A stretch of DNA of 64,000 bases from Roseicyclus sediminis (GTDB lineage Bacteria > Pseudomonadota > Alphaproteobacteria > Rhodobacterales > Rhodobacteraceae). The stretch lies in NCBI RefSeq assembly GCF_025515305.1, contig NZ_JAOPHT010000008.1, positions 62,001 through 126,000 of the forward strand, written 5' to 3'. Positions 27,938 through 37,512 of the stretch are shown piece after piece (the stretch's first letter is position 1; the number at the start of each line of letters is the position of its first letter). The notes beneath the pieces were generated by a model. That model saw nothing but the letters and a program-made list of their open reading frames with translations, was not told the origin of the DNA and made no database searches. The translations under genes were made by a program, and so were the position numbers.

Positions 27938-28927
27938 GTGAAGGATCTTACCGCCGAAACGGAGGCTCTCGCCGTCTCCGAACCCGCCACCTCCGAAGCC
28001 CCCGCAACCGCCGCGCCGGGCGCGCCGGCGGCCGGGGCCCCCAAGCCCGCGATGCGCGGACGCCGCCACCCCAGTCCGGCGGAGATCCGGCAGGCCTTCG
28101 AGACCGGCGCATACCCCTACAAGACCAAGCTCCGCCGCGAGGCCTACGAGGCGCAGAAGGCGAAACTGCAGGCCGAACTTCTGAAGGTGCAGCGCTGGGT
28201 CGGGGAAACCGGGCAGCGGATCGTCATGCTCTTCGAGGGGCGCGACGCCGCCGGCAAGGGCGGCACCATCAAGCGCTTCACCGAGCATCTCAATCCGCGC
28301 GAGGCCCGCGTCGTGGCGCTCAACAAGCCCACGGACGTGGAGCGCGGGCAGTGGTACTTCCAGCGCTATATCCAGCATCTGCCCACCGCAGGCGAGATCG
28401 TGTTCTACGACAGATCCTGGTACAACCGCGCCGGCGTCGAGCGTGTGATGGGCTTCTGCGAGCCCAACGAGTATCTGGAGTTCATGCGCCAGACCCCGGA
28501 CATGGAGCGCATGCTCGTCCGCTCGGGCATCCGGCTCTACAAGTACTGGTTTTCGGTGACGCAGGAAGAGCAGAAGCGCCGCTTCGCCAGCCGTGAGACG
28601 GATCCGCTCAAGCAGTGGAAGCTGAGCCCGATCGACCGCGCCAGCCTGGACAAGTGGGACGACTACACCGAGGCGAAGGAAGCGATGTTCTTCTACACCG
28701 ACACCGCCGACGCGCCCTGGACGGTGATCAAGTCCGACGACAAGAAGCGCGCGCGCCTGAACTGCATGCTGCACTTCCTCCACAGTCTCGATTATCCAGA
28801 CAAGGACCTGCGCCTCGTACACGCGCCCGATCCGCTGATCGTCGGGCAGGCGGGGCAGGTGATCCACCGCTCCGAGCATATTCTCGGGACATCGCTTCAC
28901 CCCGACAACCGCCGGGTGAAGGGCTGA
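27938..28927 (+). CDS. ppk2: polyphosphate kinase 2
   Basis: 329-residue PPK2-family enzyme that moves phosphate between polyphosphate and nucleoside di- or triphosphates. It has the Walker-A-like FEGRDAAGKGGTIKRF (near residue 107), the Asp/Arg motif YDRSWYNRAGVERVMGF (near residue 165) and FWFSVT-like KYWFSVTQEEQKRRF. About 55 N-terminal residues rich in Ala/Pro/Glu look disordered. The GTG at 27938 is chosen because AAGGGAC lies 8 bases upstream; the in-frame extension to 27860 is Arg-rich and overlaps the promoter region. Confidence 0.9.
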   Translation: MKDLTAETEALAVSEPATSEAPATAAPGAPAAGAPKPAMRGRRHPSPAEIRQAFETGAYPYKTKLRREAYEAQKAKLQAELLKVQRWVGETGQRIVMLFEGRDAAGKGGTIKRFTEHLNPREARVVALNKPTDVERGQWYFQRYIQHLPTAGEIVFYDRSWYNRAGVERVMGFCEPNEYLEFMRQTPDMERMLVRSGIRLYKYWFSVTQEEQKRRFASRETDPLKQWKLSPIDRASLDKWDDYTEAKEAMFFYTDTADAPWTVIKSDDKKRARLNCMLHFLHSLDYPDKDLRLVHAPDPLIVGQAGQVIHRSEHILGTSLHPDNRRVKG

Positions 28928-28939
28928 CACAGGCAAAGG

Positions 28940-28964
28940 CCCGGCTGTCGCAAGGGCAGCCGGG
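28940..28964. terminator. possible terminator stem between convergent genes
   Basis: CCCGGCTG (28940-28947) pairs with CAGCCGGG (28957-28964) around a 9-base loop. The T-run is poor on both strands, so this is tentative. Confidence 0.45.
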
Positions 28965-28992
28965 ACACCGTCCTGAAGCTGGTGGGTTCAGG

Positions 28993-29478
28993 TCATCCCG
29001 TCGGTGCTGGCGCACCGCCGAATGGTTCACCGCCGCCGAAGCCGAAGTAGTACTCCAGCACGGAATCATCGACGACGTTGCGCTGGTAGATGACCGACGC
29101 GACCGCGAAGAGTTCGGTCAGCTCCTGTTCGGTGATCGTGCCTTCCTGGATCTTCGTGATCCCGGCCTGCAACTGGTCGATCAGGTCCTGGTTCATCTGC
29201 GCGTTGGCCGCGTTCCAGAGTTCGAGGGCGGCATCTTCCGACAGCATGCTCACGGCGTAGAGCGGCTCGAAATGCGAGCTGTCGAACGCGATGAATGTGT
29301 CATTGAGCTGGCGCGCCCGAAGCTCGGCGTCAATCTGCTGGGTGAGATTCTGGATACCACCGGTGATGATCGCCGTAGCGGCGATCGCCATGCCGACGGC
29401 AGCAGCGCTCAGTACCGTGTAATCGACTGAAATCGCGCCGTTTTCGTCTCGCAAAAATGAAATAAATGAATGAAACAC
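28993..29478 (-). CDS. Flp/class-III pilin-like small protein with acidic C-terminus
   Basis: 161-residue protein. The N-terminus FLRDENGAISVDYTVLSAAAVGMAIAATAII resembles the Flp-type pilin start found in Rhodobacteraceae (RDE-DGA-V-VDW-VLTA), with the hydrophobic stretch at residues about 18-40. Unlike Flp pilins it carries a further 110-residue acidic, helical region (SEDAALELWNAANAQMNQDLIDQL) and a Gly/Pro-rich tail. GTG at 29478 is the likely start: GAGAGGAA lies 6-7 bases upstream. No pilus assembly genes are adjacent, so assembly into a pilus is uncertain. Confidence 0.65.
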   Translation of the reverse strand: MFHSFISFLRDENGAISVDYTVLSAAAVGMAIAATAIITGGIQNLTQQIDAELRARQLNDTFIAFDSSHFEPLYAVSMLSEDAALELWNAANAQMNQDLIDQLQAGITKIQEGTITEQELTELFAVASVIYQRNVVDDSVLEYYFGFGGGEPFGGAPAPTG

Positions 29479-29709
29479 TCGCACTTCCTCTCGGCGGGCA
29501 GCTTGCATGGCCAAGATGGAGCGAGAGTTGGGCGGAAATGTGGCGGACTGCCATCGAATCTCTCAACAATGCCAAGCGGTTTGGTCAACAAAGGCCGAGC
29601 CCGTCCACATGACGCGGCGAATGCTCGAGGTCGCCCGTTTTCCGCCGGTCCTGGGCGTGAGGCCGGCGCGGCGCTTGCATGGCCCGGGCTTGTCCTCATA
29701 TTGCGCTGC

Positions 29710-30387
29710 ATGATCCGAGCGCGCGGCCGATCCGTCCTTTCTCTCGTCCTTCCGCTGGCCGGTGCCGTCACGCTGGCCGCGCCAATGGCCTTGGCGCACC
29801 CCCATGTCTTCATCGACGCCGGTGTCACGCTGATCGTCGACGATGCGGGGAAAGTCGAGGCCGTCGAGGTCACCTGGCGGTATGACGAACTCTACACGCT
29901 CATTCTTCTCCAGGACTACGGGCTCGATCCCGATTTCGACGAGACGCTGACGGAGGAGGAGGTCGCCGAGACGCTCGGCTTCGATCTCAACTGGAACAGC
30001 GGGTTCGACGGCGGTCTCCACCTGTATCGCGGCGCGACGGAACTCGCGCTCGGCCGGCCGGAGGCCGTCTCGCTCGAACTCAGGGCCGACGGTCGGATGG
30101 AGACGGTGCATCGCCGGCCCGTGACCGGCGATCCGGGCGGCGAGGACCAGATCGAGGCGCAGGTCTACGACGAGGCCTTCTACGTGGCCTTCGAGGCGAC
30201 GCTGCCCTCGGGCATTTCGGGCGCGGGCGATTGCGTGCCCGAGTTGGTCCGCGCCGATCTGGATGCCGCCTACGAGCGTCTTCAGGTGGAGCTGGCCGCG
30301 ATCGGCGGCGCGGTGGCGGCCGAGGACAATTTCCCCCCTGTGGGCGCCTATTTCGCGGATCGGCTGGTGTTTCAGTGCGTGCGCTGA
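29710..30387 (+). CDS. DUF1007 family periplasmic protein (metal transport associated)
   Basis: 225-residue protein with a signal peptide (SVLSLVLPLAGAVTLAAPMALA) followed by HPHVFIDAGVTL, the His-containing N-terminus typical of DUF1007. WRYDELYTLILLQDYGLD near residue 56 is a second family motif. DUF1007 genes commonly sit beside NicO/RcnA transporters, as here: the next gene overlaps by 13 bp. A role in binding or handling nickel or cobalt in the periplasm is likely. The ATG at 29710 is placed at the start of the signal peptide; upstream in-frame codons are intergenic. Confidence 0.85.
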   Translation: MIRARGRSVLSLVLPLAGAVTLAAPMALAHPHVFIDAGVTLIVDDAGKVEAVEVTWRYDELYTLILLQDYGLDPDFDETLTEEEVAETLGFDLNWNSGFDGGLHLYRGATELALGRPEAVSLELRADGRMETVHRRPVTGDPGGEDQIEAQVYDEAFYVAFEATLPSGISGAGDCVPELVRADLDAAYERLQVELAAIGGAVAAEDNFPPVGAYFADRLVFQCVR

Positions 30388-31283
30388 TCGTGATCGCCGT
30401 GGTCGCGGCCCTGGCGCTCGGCACGCTTTTCTGGGTGTCGGGCGCGGACCGGCTGGTCCTGGCCTGGGCGATGGAGGGGCAGAGGACGGCTCAGACCGGC
30501 ATGGCGGGCGCGCTCCGGGCCTTGCGCGCAGGCGACCCGGCGGCCGTGATCCCGCTTCTGGCTGTCTGTTTCGCCTATGGGTTCTTCCATGCCGCAGGGC
30601 CCGGGCATGGCAAGCTGCTGATCGGCGGCTACGGCGCGGCGCGGACCGTCGGGGCGATGCGGCTGTCGGTTGTGGCCCTCGCCTCGAGCCTCGCGCAGGG
30701 CGTGACCGCCATAGCGCTTGTGGCGGCGGGCTTCTGGCTTCTGGGCTGGAGCCGCGAGCGGATGACCGACACCGCCGAGCGTCTCCTGCAGCCCGCCGGT
30801 TTCGCGGCCATCGCGCTGATCGGTCTCTGGCTTGTCTGGCGCGGCGCGCGGGCGTTCCTCGCGGAAAGGGCGGCAGCCCGGCATGAGCACGGTCATCACC
30901 ACCACGACCGTTCCTGTAGCGGATGCGGCCATGCCCATGCCCCGGATCCCGCCGCCGTCGCGGGGGCCGCGGGCTGGCGCGAACTGTCCGCTCTCGTGGC
31001 CGCGGTGGCGGTCCGGCCCTGCACCGGCGCGCTGTTCCTGCTGGTCCTCACCGCGCAGATGGGCGTCTTCGTCTGGGGCGTCGCGGGCACGATCGCCATG
31101 GCCCTCGGCACCGCCGCCGTGACGATCGCGGTGGCGCTCGCGGCGGTCGGGCTGCGCCGCGGGGTCGTGGCCGGCCTTTCGGACGGCGCCGAACGGATCG
31201 CCCGGCTGCAGCCCGCGCTCGAGATCGGGGTGGGCGTCGCCGTGGCGTGGATCGCCGGTGGCCTCGCGCTGGCGACGCTCTGA
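30375..31283 (+). CDS. NicO/RcnA-type nickel/cobalt transporter
   Basis: 302-residue membrane protein with about seven hydrophobic helices. GFFHAAGPGHGKLLIGGY near residue 76 is the NicO metal motif (HAxGPGHGK), and a His-rich cytoplasmic loop (RHEHGHHHHDRSCSGCGHAHAP, near residue 174) lies mid-protein. The later motif RPCTGALFLLVLTAQMG is also typical. It exports or imports nickel or cobalt. The start is taken as GTG at 30375, overlapping the DUF1007 gene by 13 bp, which implies coupled translation. Confidence 0.87.
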   Translation: MRALIVIAVVAALALGTLFWVSGADRLVLAWAMEGQRTAQTGMAGALRALRAGDPAAVIPLLAVCFAYGFFHAAGPGHGKLLIGGYGAARTVGAMRLSVVALASSLAQGVTAIALVAAGFWLLGWSRERMTDTAERLLQPAGFAAIALIGLWLVWRGARAFLAERAAARHEHGHHHHDRSCSGCGHAHAPDPAAVAGAAGWRELSALVAAVAVRPCTGALFLLVLTAQMGVFVWGVAGTIAMALGTAAVTIAVALAAVGLRRGVVAGLSDGAERIARLQPALEIGVGVAVAWIAGGLALATL

Positions 31284-31332
31284 CGCCGCGACGGGACTTG
31301 CCGAGAAACCGCCGCCCCAATAGAGCCGATCC

Positions 31333-32712
31333 ATGACGCTCGCCCAGCATCTCCGCGCAACGCTCACGATCGGCGGGCCGCTGATCGGCGGCCAGCTTGC
31401 GCAGACGCTCATCACCCTGACCGACACGCTGATGATGGGCTGGTACGGCGCCGAGGAACTGGCCGCCGTTGCGCTCGGCGGATCCTATTTCCACGTGGTT
31501 CTCATCCTCGGCATGGGCTTCGGCCTTGCCGTCATGCCCATGGTCGCCGCGGCGGCCAGCAACGAGGACGTGCAGGCCGTGCGGCGTGTGACGCGGATGG
31601 GCCTCTGGATCGGCATTCTCTTCAGCCTCGCCATCCTGCCCGCCCTGTGGTTCTCGGGCGCGATCCTTCTCGCGCTGGGCCAGGCGCCGCAGATCGCCTC
31701 GGACGCCCAGGACTATCTCCGCATCGCCGGGCTCGCCATCCTGCCGGCGGTTCTGGGCCTCGTGCTCCGCTCGCATCTCTCGGCGCTGGAGCGCCCCCGG
31801 ATCGTGCTTTGGGCGTGGCTCGGGGGGGCGGCGCTGAACGCGGGGATGAACTGGGTTCTGATCTTCGGAAATCTCGGGGCGCCCGAGCTTGGCATCCAGG
31901 GCGCGGCGCTCGCCTCGCTCGGGACGCAGATCCTGATCTTCATCGTGCTCGCGGTCTTCGCGGCGCGGGCGCGGGGGCTTTCGCGCTACACCCTCTTTGC
32001 CCGGTTCTGGCGGCCCGATCCCGAGGTCTTCGCCTCCGTCTTCCGCCTTGGCTGGCCGATTTCACTGACGTTGCTGGCCGAGTCCGGGCTTTTCGTGGGC
32101 ACGATGATCATGATGGGCTGGATCGGCACGGTCGAGATCGCCGCACACGGCATCGCGCTGCAGATCGTGTCGGTCACCTTCATGGTGCATATCGGCCTCA
32201 GCTCCGCCGCGACGGTGCGGGCGGGCCATGCCTGGGCGCGGGGCGACGCCGAGGGGCTTCGCCTCGCCGCGATCGCGGCGCTGATGCTGTCTGGGCTGAT
32301 GGTGGCCGTGACCATCCTGCTGCTCGTCACGGTGCCGGGCCTCCTTGTGGGGCTCTTCGTCGAGCCGGGCGATCCGCTCCGCCCGGAAATCGTGGCGCTC
32401 GGCGCGCAGCTTCTGATCGTGGCGGCCTTTTTTCAGCTGGCCGATGCCGCGCAGGTGATGGCCCTTGGACTGCTGCGCGGCGTGCAGGACACGCGCGTGC
32501 CGATGATCCACGCGGTGGTGAGCTACTGGCTGGTGGGAATGCCGGCGGCCTACCTTCTCGGCTTCGAGGCGGGCTTCGGCGCGCCGGGCATCTGGTGGGG
32601 TCTCGTGGTCGGCCTCGTCCTTGCGGGCGGCCTGATGATGGCGCGCTTCTGGCGCGGCGCGGCGCGGAGGGCGGTGCCAAGGCCACCCTTGGAGATGCCG
32701 CCGGCGACGTGA
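31333..32712 (+). CDS. MATE family efflux transporter
   Basis: 459-residue transporter with twelve predicted helices in two similar halves, the MATE layout. The first half starts LTIGGPLIGGQLAQTLITLTDTLMMGWYGAEELAAVALGG (residues about 10-50), the second at about residue 240 with LGWPISLTLLAESGLFVGTMIMMGWIGTVEIAAHGIALQI. MATE proteins export drugs or metabolites using a sodium or proton gradient; the substrate is unknown. It lies 49 bp after the NicO gene on the same strand, with no clear terminator between. Confidence 0.92.
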   Translation: MTLAQHLRATLTIGGPLIGGQLAQTLITLTDTLMMGWYGAEELAAVALGGSYFHVVLILGMGFGLAVMPMVAAAASNEDVQAVRRVTRMGLWIGILFSLAILPALWFSGAILLALGQAPQIASDAQDYLRIAGLAILPAVLGLVLRSHLSALERPRIVLWAWLGGAALNAGMNWVLIFGNLGAPELGIQGAALASLGTQILIFIVLAVFAARARGLSRYTLFARFWRPDPEVFASVFRLGWPISLTLLAESGLFVGTMIMMGWIGTVEIAAHGIALQIVSVTFMVHIGLSSAATVRAGHAWARGDAEGLRLAAIAALMLSGLMVAVTILLLVTVPGLLVGLFVEPGDPLRPEIVALGAQLLIVAAFFQLADAAQVMALGLLRGVQDTRVPMIHAVVSYWLVGMPAAYLLGFEAGFGAPGIWWGLVVGLVLAGGLMMARFWRGAARRAVPRPPLEMPPAT

Positions 32713-32784
32713 CGCCGCGCCTCGCTTGTCCGCGATGCGTCCGCGCGCTACGCCTTTGATCGACACGGAACAGGGAGGGGGGCC

Positions 32785-33363
32785 ATGATCCGAACAAGTC
32801 TTCTCGCCGCCTTGGCGCTGGCCGCGCTGACCGGCGCGGCCGCATCCCAGGACCTTCCCACCCTCCGGGAGGCGCGCGGCCTGCTTTTCGCGGAGGATGG
32901 CGCGGTGGAGTGGGAGGTGATCGCGGACCCCGCTCTGTCGGCGCAGGACGCGGCCACCCTCGACCAGCTGAACCGCGTTCAACCACAGCCCTATTACGGC
33001 GCGCTGGCGATCGCCCCCGATGCCGGGCTCGCCTCGGAACTCACCGCGCTCGCGGCCAATTACCACGACGAGGAGAACGCCCGCGCGGCCGCGCTTGCGG
33101 CCTGCGAAGCGAACCGCGAGGGGCGTGGCGCCCCCTGCATCGTGGCGCTCGTCATCCGCCCCGAAGGCTGGGAGCCGGGACGCCCGCTGCAACTGTCCAG
33201 CCAGGCGACGTCCGCGCTGAGGAGCGAGTACCGCGCCCTGCCGCGGCGAAGCCGGGTCCTCGCCATATCGCCGGCGACCGGCCGATGGGGCGTGGGCGAG
33301 GGGCGGGAGGCGGCGCTTGCCGCCTGCGGCGCCTCCGACTGCGTCGCGGTGGTCGAGGGCTGA
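32785..33363 (+). CDS. secreted protein of unknown function upstream of hemA
   Basis: 192-residue protein with a clear signal peptide (IRTSLLAALALAALTGAAASQ). Its body holds two similar cysteine segments, AAALAACEANREGRGAPCIVALVI near residue 105 and AALAACGASDCVAVV near the end, each with a spaced Cys pair (a DUF4189-like arrangement). I do not recognise the family with confidence. A GGGAGGGG site precedes the ATG at 32785. It sits directly upstream of hemA on the same strand, with the FnrL-type box in between. Confidence 0.7.
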   Translation: MIRTSLLAALALAALTGAAASQDLPTLREARGLLFAEDGAVEWEVIADPALSAQDAATLDQLNRVQPQPYYGALAIAPDAGLASELTALAANYHDEENARAAALAACEANREGRGAPCIVALVIRPEGWEPGRPLQLSSQATSALRSEYRALPRRSRVLAISPATGRWGVGEGREAALAACGASDCVAVVEG

Positions 33364-33388
33364 TCCGCGCCTAACTTGCCCGGAGTGA

Positions 33389-33402
33389 TTGACACAGGTC
33401 AA
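33389..33402. promoter_or_regulatory. FnrL-type box upstream of hemA
   Basis: A perfect dyad TTGAC-ACAG-GTCAA, 180 bp before the hemA GTG. FnrL control of hemA is known in Rhodobacter sphaeroides. Confidence 0.7.
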
Positions 33403-33581
33403 AGTCGTCTTCGCGTCAATTTGTACCTTGGCCTCACCGGACCCCACGGCCTATGTCGGGGAAACCGGGACAATACCGAAACCGGCGCGCCACCTGCGCC
33501 AGGGGAAACCGGGCCAAACAAGCCAGCGTCTTGCCTGGCCGTCGGGACGAAGCTCCCGGGCCAGAGGAAGGGAGACAGCCA

Positions 33582-34805
33582 GTGGATTATGACAGCGCGC
33601 TCGGCGCGGCCATCGACCGTTTGCACAAGGAAGGCCGTTACCGGACCTTCATCGACATCGAGCGCCGTCGCGGCCAGTTTCCCCACGCCGTCTGGACCAA
33701 GCCGGACGGAACCGAACAGGACATCACCGTCTGGTGCGGCAACGACTATCTCGGCATGGGCCAGCATCCTGTGGTGCTGAATGCGATGCACGAGGCGCTG
33801 GACGCCACGGGCGCAGGCTCGGGCGGCACGCGCAACATCTCGGGCACGACGGTCTACCACAAGCGGCTCGAGGCCGAGCTTGCCGACCTGCATGGCAAGG
33901 AGGCGGCGCTGGTCTTCACGTCGGCCTACATCGCCAACGACGCGACGCTGTCGACCCTGCCCAAGCTGTTCCCCGGCCTCATCATCTATTCCGACGAGCT
34001 GAACCACGCCTCGATGATCGAGGGCATCCGCCGCAACGGCGGGGCGAAGCGCGTCTTCCGCCACAACGATGTTGCGCATCTGCGCGAGCTTCTGGAGGCC
34101 GACGATCCGGACGCGCCGAAGCTCATCGCCTTCGAATCGGTCTACTCGATGGACGGCGATTTCGGCCCCATCGCCGAGCTGGTCGAGGTCGCCGAGGAAT
34201 TCGGCGCGCTCACCTATCTCGATGAGGTGCACGCGGTCGGCATGTACGGCCCGCGCGGCGGCGGTGTCTCGGAACAGCTGGGCATCGCGGACCGGATCGA
34301 CATCATCAATGGCACGCTCGGCAAGGCCTTCGGCGTGATGGGCGGCTACATCGCGGCCTCGGCCCGGATGTGCGACGCGGTGCGCTCCTACGCGCCGGGC
34401 TTCATCTTCACCACCTCTATCCCGCCGGTCGTGGCCGCGGGCGCGGCGGCGAGCGTGCGGCACCTCAAGGGCGACCAGGCGCTGCGCGACCTGCACCAGG
34501 AACGCGCGCGGGTGCTGAAGATGCGGCTCAAGGGCCTCGGCCTGCCCATCGTCGACCACGGCAGCCACATCGTGCCCGTGATCGTCGGCGACCCGGTCCA
34601 CACCAAGATCATCTCGGACATGCTGCTGGCCGATCACGGCATCTACGTGCAGCCGATCAACTACCCGACCGTGCCCCGCGGGACCGAGCGCCTGCGCTTC
34701 ACGCCCTCGCCGGTGCACGATCCGAAGATGATGGATGGCCTGATCCAGGCCATGGACGCCCTCTGGAGCCATTGTGCGCTGAATCGCGCCGAGCTGGCGG
34801 GGTAA
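33582..34805 (+). CDS. hemA: 5-aminolevulinate synthase
   Basis: 407-residue PLP enzyme condensing glycine and succinyl-CoA to 5-aminolevulinate, the first step of tetrapyrrole synthesis in alphaproteobacteria. The N-terminus [33 protein letters not shown] matches Rhodobacter HemA. The glycine-rich [25 protein letters not shown] and PLP lysine in [14 protein letters not shown] (near residue 247) are present. GTG at 33582 gives the usual N-terminus and length (407) and follows AGGAAGGGAG. The FnrL-type box upstream suggests oxygen control. Confidence 0.95.
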   Translation: MDYDSALGAAIDRLHKEGRYRTFIDIERRRGQFPHAVWTKPDGTEQDITVWCGNDYLGMGQHPVVLNAMHEALDATGAGSGGTRNISGTTVYHKRLEAELADLHGKEAALVFTSAYIANDATLSTLPKLFPGLIIYSDELNHASMIEGIRRNGGAKRVFRHNDVAHLRELLEADDPDAPKLIAFESVYSMDGDFGPIAELVEVAEEFGALTYLDEVHAVGMYGPRGGGVSEQLGIADRIDIINGTLGKAFGVMGGYIAASARMCDAVRSYAPGFIFTTSIPPVVAAGAAASVRHLKGDQALRDLHQERARVLKMRLKGLGLPIVDHGSHIVPVIVGDPVHTKIISDMLLADHGIYVQPINYPTVPRGTERLRFTPSPVHDPKMMDGLIQAMDALWSHCALNRAELAG

Positions 34806-34963
34806 TGCTTTCTGCGGGTGCAACACGTCTCGTCGCGTGCTAATTCCGGCTAAATCGCGGTCTGGCTTGGGAATCAGCCGCGATCGGGGGTAACATTTCG
34901 ATGAGGCCGGGCTGCCACCCGCATTTTAATGTGGCACACCGGCGTTGAGACGGGACGTGCCGT

Positions 34964-36211
34964 ATGGGCAAGGGCCATCAGTGGGGCGATGACGCGGAGC
35001 GCGACGGCGACGATCCGTCCGAGACCGTGTCCACGTCTCCGGCCTTCGACGGCTACGACATGTTCGACGTCGCGCTCGGCGACCTGATGCGCGGCGAGCG
35101 TGCGACGCTGGGCAAATCGCTGCTCGATGTCGAGCGGGAACTGCGGATCCGCGCCACCTACATCGCAGCCATCGAGAACGGCGACATCGGCGCCTTCCAG
35201 AGCCCGGGCTTCATCGCAGGCTACGTGCGCTCCTACGCGCGGTATCTCGGCATGGAGCCGGAATGGACCTTCCGTCGCTTCTGCGAGGAGACCGGGTTCC
35301 GCGGCGTCCATGGCGGCCCCGCGCTTCAGTCCCGGGCCAATCGCCGCGACCCCGAATCGGTGCCCAAGCGGGTCGATCCGAACGACGTGATGCGCCGCGC
35401 CCCGGTGATGCTGGCGCCCGAGCGCGAGCCGTGGTTCTCTCGGATGGAACCCGGCGCCCTGGGGTCGATCGCCGTGCTCCTCGTGATCGCGGTCGGTATC
35501 GGCTACGGCGCATGGGCAGTCCTTCAGGACATCCAGAGGCTCTCGATCGCCCCGGTGGACGAGGCCCCGGCGCCGCTGGCGCAGCTCGACCCGCTCACCG
35601 GCGCGACCGAGGGTGCCTTCGACGTGGCGCAGGGGTTCGACATCGCGGTGCCCGGCGCGGAGGATGTCGGCCGCCTCTATCGCCCCGAGCCGCTGCAAAC
35701 CCCGGTTCTAGCCCCGCGTGACGAGGCGCTGGCCACGCTCGACCCCGACGAGGTCGGCACACTCTCGGGCTTGCGGCTGGCGGCAAGCCGTGGCGACGGC
35801 GTGGTCGCGACCGCCGAACGCGGCGTGCCACAGCAGCGCCCGACCCGGCAGGTGCAGGTCACCGAGTTCGCGCAGAACGACGAGGTGCTCGTCTTCGCCG
35901 TCCGTCCGACCTGGGTCCGCATCACCTCGGCGGGGGGCACGATGCTCTTCGAGGGGACGCTCAACGCCGGCGACAGCTGGGTCCTGCCCGAAACCGAGGC
36001 CGCGCCTCTCCTGCGGTCGGGGAATTCCGGCTCGCTCTACTTCGCGGTGAACGGCGTGACGCTGGGGCCCGCGGGTGTCGGCGCCTCGATCGTCCGCGAC
36101 GTGGAGCTTTCGGCCGACGCGCTGAGCGCGAACTTCGCCATGGCCGACGCGGGGGCAGACCCCGATCTTCCGCAGGTGGCGGAACTCGTCCTCGGCATCG
36201 ACGCCGAATAG
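34964..36211 (+). CDS. RodZ-like helix-turn-helix membrane protein
   Basis: 415-residue protein with a cytoplasmic helix-turn-helix (RGERATLGKSLLDVERELRIRATYIAAIENGD, residues about 43-75). A single membrane helix follows near residues 165-187 (PGALGSIAVLLVIAVGIGYGAW), then a periplasmic DUF4115 domain at the C-terminus (about 300-385, with WVRITSAGGTMLFEGTL and GNSGSLYFAVNG). This is the RodZ layout, a protein that links MreB to the cell wall machinery. It lies directly before ispG, an arrangement common in alphaproteobacteria. The Ala/Pro-rich region 195-290 looks unstructured. Confidence 0.88.
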   Translation: MGKGHQWGDDAERDGDDPSETVSTSPAFDGYDMFDVALGDLMRGERATLGKSLLDVERELRIRATYIAAIENGDIGAFQSPGFIAGYVRSYARYLGMEPEWTFRRFCEETGFRGVHGGPALQSRANRRDPESVPKRVDPNDVMRRAPVMLAPEREPWFSRMEPGALGSIAVLLVIAVGIGYGAWAVLQDIQRLSIAPVDEAPAPLAQLDPLTGATEGAFDVAQGFDIAVPGAEDVGRLYRPEPLQTPVLAPRDEALATLDPDEVGTLSGLRLAASRGDGVVATAERGVPQQRPTRQVQVTEFAQNDEVLVFAVRPTWVRITSAGGTMLFEGTLNAGDSWVLPETEAAPLLRSGNSGSLYFAVNGVTLGPAGVGASIVRDVELSADALSANFAMADAGADPDLPQVAELVLGIDAE

Positions 36212-36316
36212 CGGTCCTGCGACACATGCCGTCACGCCGGTTTCCGGGCGTTGTCCACCGCGCCTGACAGGTCTATCTTCGGTCGCAAGACCGGACGCAG
36301 CCCGAAAAGGCCCGAC

Positions 36317-37450
36317 ATGTCGCACAATCCCATCCGCCCCTGGCGCAACATCGACCGTCGCAAGACCCGGCAGATCCACGTCGGATCCGTTCCCGTGGGC
36401 GGCGACGCGCCGATCAGCGTCCAGACCATGACGAACACGCTGACGACCGATGTGAAGGGCACGATCGCGCAGGTCCAGGCCTGCGCCGAGGCCGGTGCGG
36501 ACATCGTGCGCATCTCGGTCCCCGACGAGCCGAGCGCGCGCGCACTGAAGGAGATCGTCCGCGAAAGCCCCGTGCCCATCGTCGCGGACATCCATTTCCA
36601 CTACAAGCGCGGCATCGAGGCGGCCGAGGCGGGCGCCGCCTGCCTCCGGATCAACCCCGGCAACATCGGCGACGAGAAGCGGGTGAAGGAGGTGATCCGC
36701 GCCGCCCGCGACCACGACTGCGCCATCCGCATCGGGGTGAACGCCGGTTCGCTGGAGAAGCACCTCCTCGACAAGTATGGCGAGCCCTGCCCGGACGCGA
36801 TGGTGGAATCCGGTCTCGCACATATCAAGATCCTGGAAGACAACGATTTCCTGAACTTCAAGATTTCGATGAAGGCCTCCGACGTGTTCATGACTGTCGC
36901 GGCCTACACGATGCTGGCCGAGCAGACGGACGCGCCGTTCCACCTCGGGATCACCGAGGCCGGCGGGTTCGTGGGCGGCACGGTGAAATCCGCGATCGGG
37001 CTTGGCAACATGCTCTGGGCCGGGCTTGGCGACACGTTGCGCGTGAGCCTCTCGGCGGACCCCGTGGAGGAGGTGAAGATCGGCTTCGAGATCCTGAAGT
37101 CTCTGGGCCTGCGCCACCGGGGCGTGAACATCATCTCGTGCCCCTCCTGCGCGCGGCAGGGTTTCGACGTCATCAAGACGGTCGAGGCGCTGGAAAAGCG
37201 GCTGGAGCACATCAAGACGCCGATGAGCCTGTCGATCATCGGCTGCGTGGTGAACGGGCCGGGCGAGGCGCTGATGACGGATGTGGGCTTCACCGGCGGC
37301 GGCGCGGGAAGCGGCATGGTCTATCTCGCGGGCAAGCAGAGCCACAAGCTGTCGAACGACCAGATGATCGAGCATATCGTCGAGCAGGTCGAGAAGAAGG
37401 CCGCCGAACTGGAAGCCGCGCGCGCCGCCGAGGCGCAGGCCGCCGAATAG
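36317..37450 (+). CDS. ispG: 4-hydroxy-3-methylbut-2-enyl diphosphate synthase (IspG)
   Basis: 377-residue iron-sulfur enzyme of the non-mevalonate (MEP) isoprenoid pathway. It starts with the TIM-barrel [23 protein letters not shown], has the [16 protein letters not shown] motif, and ends with the [4Fe-4S] region: [13 protein letters not shown] (near residue 275) and [16 protein letters not shown] (near residue 315). Length is typical. The ATG at 36317 starts the conserved N-terminus. It follows the RodZ-like gene by about 105 bp. Confidence 0.95.
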   Translation: MSHNPIRPWRNIDRRKTRQIHVGSVPVGGDAPISVQTMTNTLTTDVKGTIAQVQACAEAGADIVRISVPDEPSARALKEIVRESPVPIVADIHFHYKRGIEAAEAGAACLRINPGNIGDEKRVKEVIRAARDHDCAIRIGVNAGSLEKHLLDKYGEPCPDAMVESGLAHIKILEDNDFLNFKISMKASDVFMTVAAYTMLAEQTDAPFHLGITEAGGFVGGTVKSAIGLGNMLWAGLGDTLRVSLSADPVEEVKIGFEILKSLGLRHRGVNIISCPSCARQGFDVIKTVEALEKRLEHIKTPMSLSIIGCVVNGPGEALMTDVGFTGGGAGSGMVYLAGKQSHKLSNDQMIEHIVEQVEKKAAELEAARAAEAQAAE

Positions 37451-37482
37451 GCGGAGCGGCTGCGCCGCGCGGGTCCCGTCTC

Positions 37483-37504
37483 GACCCGCCCCTCCGGGCG
37501 GGTC
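37483..37504 (+). terminator. stem after ispG
   Basis: GACCCGCCC pairs with GGGCGGGTC around a 4-base loop. No strong T-run follows, but a second GGGGGGC stem lies at 37513-37529. Confidence 0.5.
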
Positions 37505-37512
37505 TCGGGCGC

